From Pyrinomonadaceae bacterium (GTDB lineage Bacteria; Acidobacteriota; Blastocatellia; Pyrinomonadales; Pyrinomonadaceae), in contig JAICGZ010000019.1 in the NCBI GenBank assembly GCA_025922875.1, positions 1-37,922 of the forward strand: a DNA stretch of 37,922 nt, read 5' to 3'. The first letter of the stretch is position 1. Every line of letters begins with the position of its first letter. The notes below the pieces were generated by a model. It was not told the origin of the DNA and did not search any database. It worked only from the letters and a program-made list of their open reading frames with translations. Positions 37,101 through 37,922 of this stretch are shown here, in pieces. The position numbers were made by a program, and so were the translations under genes.

Positions 37101-37920
37101 TGGCGACGAAGTGCGTAGCAGGCAAACTCAGCTGGGTGTTTTCGAGCGCGTCGAAGTAATCCAGTTGCTCGATCAGGATGCAACCAAGGCAAACATTCTT
37201 GCCGCGATAAAACGACTCGCCGGCGATCCTGGACCACCGACGCTTAAGTCAGGACCATTGGACACACTGAAACGCGCTGAGCCGGAGGATACAGTTGTCA
37301 TTTATTTCGCCGGGCACGGAACGGCGCAGGCACAACGCTTCTACCTGATACCACACGATCTTGGTTACACGGGCGAACGCACCAAACTCACCGAACAGGG
37401 ATTGAAGACGATGCTCGCGCACAGTATTTCAGACGTCGAACTCGAAGCTGCGGTCGAGGATTTGGATGCCGGGCATCTGTTGTTGATTATCGATGCGTGC
37501 AATTCGGGCCAGGCACTCGAAGCCGAGGAGAAACGGCGTGGTCCAATGAATTCAAAAGGTCTGGCCCAACTCGCGTACGAGAAAGGCATGTACATACTTA
37601 CCGCTGCGCAGAGTTTTCAAGCAGCGCTCGAAGCTGCACAGCTTGGTCATGGTTATTTGACGTATGCTTTGGTTGAAGAGGGTTTGAAAACGCCTGTCGC
37701 CGACACGGCACCGAAAGATGGATTGGTGATCGCACGCGAGTGGCTCAACTTCGCGACTGAACGCGTGCCGCAAATGCAGGAAGAGAAGATGAGCCAGGGC
37801 CGTGGACTTGGGTTGGAGATCGTGTTCGCGCCCGAAGGTGAAAAACGCAGCGTGCAACGGCCGCGAGTTTTCTACCGGCGCGAACTGGAAGCTAATCCGT
37901 TAGTGATTACAAAACCTTAG
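34138..37920 (+). CDS. Secreted WD40-repeat protein with C-terminal caspase-like (C14) domain
   Basis: 1260 residues from ATG 34138, with AGAGG just upstream and a 4-bp overlap with the permease stop; a frame to 33814 lies inside the permease and is rejected. A signal peptide (LSLIVVVFLTQTALAQ) and a Pro/Ser linker precede about 14 WD40 blades (roughly residues 75-780), such as RLVFSPDGRLLATG, KVWDVMTGREL and KIWDVATRSEVR, enough for two propellers. After a beta-rich module (about 790-955), a caspase-like domain starts with GTAYIIAVGVNEYE. It has His1060 in YFAGHGT and Cys1121 in IDACNSG, so the catalytic dyad is complete. Family name: peptidase C14 / metacaspase-like. It ends 2 bp before the window end. 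Confidence 0.95.
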   Translation: MRHKNERLPGGRGLSLIVVVFLTQTALAQTPSPSPTPSDKRGLGIQSSGQTPSSQTSSQSREAKPELVLQTGYNNLIGATRLVFSPDGRLLATGTLRSNTIKLWETATNRKLRDLSGSGQNSMAIAPAVAFSRDSRLLAASAGDNSVKVWDVMTGRELHSLAGVQGSMMSAVGVYFVGFASDNRLVTVSDAVRVWDLSTGRELRTLESDLMSLARFTGNDSGVTLSADGAQLLLLTDEPQVRVIDLASGREVSRVKLPGDQIESLQLAFSPDGNLLAAGIQDKRLKFWNLTSKKDQELARTAKEFSVVKFSRDGRLLALSENYTVRLWDVATLRELPALKVPNSGSFPQAEAFIAFSEDGKRIATGGFDTDTIVWEAETGKRLSNLSGRTNMAYNVAFSADGNELAAGGRTRWDLRTGRGVRTAPETSEKTFGMASPDGRLLALMKPNSSEVPILESPGGRQLHTLRPASDIGTVQRMRFSPDGTTLAVIYGPRDDIRPTPGQSMSFGSQIKIWDLKTGRELRSFDAGQIPMALDFSADGRVIGSVGSMGQISLWEVQSGNKLRDLTSMPFGAFNPANIKPGQMPDMNEIAAMMTNVIGNMSAGTMGSVTSLAFSGDGRMLATGGVESKANIDLAAMMSGAKVQYPRKQKGSKQPDPQDMMRDLKVESVGLVKLWDVASGREIGAIKGHGRGVNKVAFSRDGKLLASGSTDNTIKIWDVATRSEVRTLTGHTSSIESIDFTPDGRLLASAGEDGSTFLWDTKTGEHLLTLISLDDGGEWMVVTPQGLFDGTPVSWNQILWRYNQETFNVAPIEWFFNEFYYPGLLADIFAGKRPRVAEDVSKKDRRQPVVKLSLVGGAAESTIATRTVKVKIDVTDAPADKDNPQGTGAQDVRLFRNGSLVKVWHGDVLKGQAAVTLEQEITVTAGPNRLVAYAFNRDNVKSKDAPLVFTGTDTLKRKGTAYIIAVGVNEYENSQYNLKYATADARSFGDEVRSRQTQLGVFERVEVIQLLDQDATKANILAAIKRLAGDPGPPTLKSGPLDTLKRAEPEDTVVIYFAGHGTAQAQRFYLIPHDLGYTGERTKLTEQGLKTMLAHSISDVELEAAVEDLDAGHLLLIIDACNSGQALEAEEKRRGPMNSKGLAQLAYEKGMYILTAAQSFQAALEAAQLGHGYLTYALVEEGLKTPVADTAPKDGLVIAREWLNFATERVPQMQEEKMSQGRGLGLEIVFAPEGEKRSVQRPRVFYRRELEANPLVITKP

Positions 37921-37922
37921 AC

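Overview
The window looks like chromosomal DNA of an Acidobacteriota member, probably class Blastocatellia. This is inferred from gene style, not from a marker gene. The clues are a compact ECF sigma factor next to a kinase with a C-terminal propeller, a second kinase fused to FlgO/TPR domains, secreted S9, M28 and class-C hydrolases with generic signal peptides, DUF6687, DUF309 and DUF4149 proteins, and hairpin repeats between genes. No rRNA, tRNA, CRISPR array, integrase or complete insertion sequence was found.

Layout. 1-3555 (minus): a likely operon DUF6687 - thioredoxin-reductase-like flavoprotein without the redox CxxC - DUF309, then a palindromic spacer, a DUF4149 membrane protein and the start of a GrdB/PrdB-like reductase subunit that leaves the window. 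3679-4763: rhodanese (plus), 2Fe-2S protein (minus) and glutaredoxin (plus), a small redox/sulfur cluster closed by hairpins. 4816-10286 (plus): secreted oligopeptidase B-like peptidase, then a Ser/Thr kinase-FlgO-TPR protein overlapping a PPP-family phosphatase by 4 bp. 10305-12804 (minus): KTSC protein, GxxExxY PD-(D/E)XK protein, class-C serine hydrolase. 13345-18236: thiC (minus) diverging from an M28 peptidase and a Tat-type flavin amine oxidase (plus). 18291-22988 (minus): exported protein, queG, PaaI-type thioesterase, amidohydrolase, moaA, Uma2-family protein, closely spaced. 23241-25663: DUF4440-like lipoprotein, amrS-like radical SAM enzyme (minus) and an MBL hydrolase. 25698-28478 (minus): GDT1 and VIT1/CCC1 membrane proteins, fbaB with its own promoter, a remnant of an RskA-type anti-sigma factor and a small ORF. 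28496-32220 (minus): ECF sigma factor and a 1002-residue kinase with a WD40/TolB-like propeller, facing away from a small exported protein. 32861-37920 (plus): AzgA-type purine permease overlapping a secreted 1260-residue protein with about 14 WD40 blades and a C-terminal caspase-like domain.

The most interesting items are the WD40-caspase protein, the kinase-phosphatase pair, the sigma-kinase pair with no intact anti-sigma gene nearby, and at least four sequence families of hairpin repeats. These hairpins sit at gene ends, often containing or touching stop codons, and in three places lie directly before a start codon.
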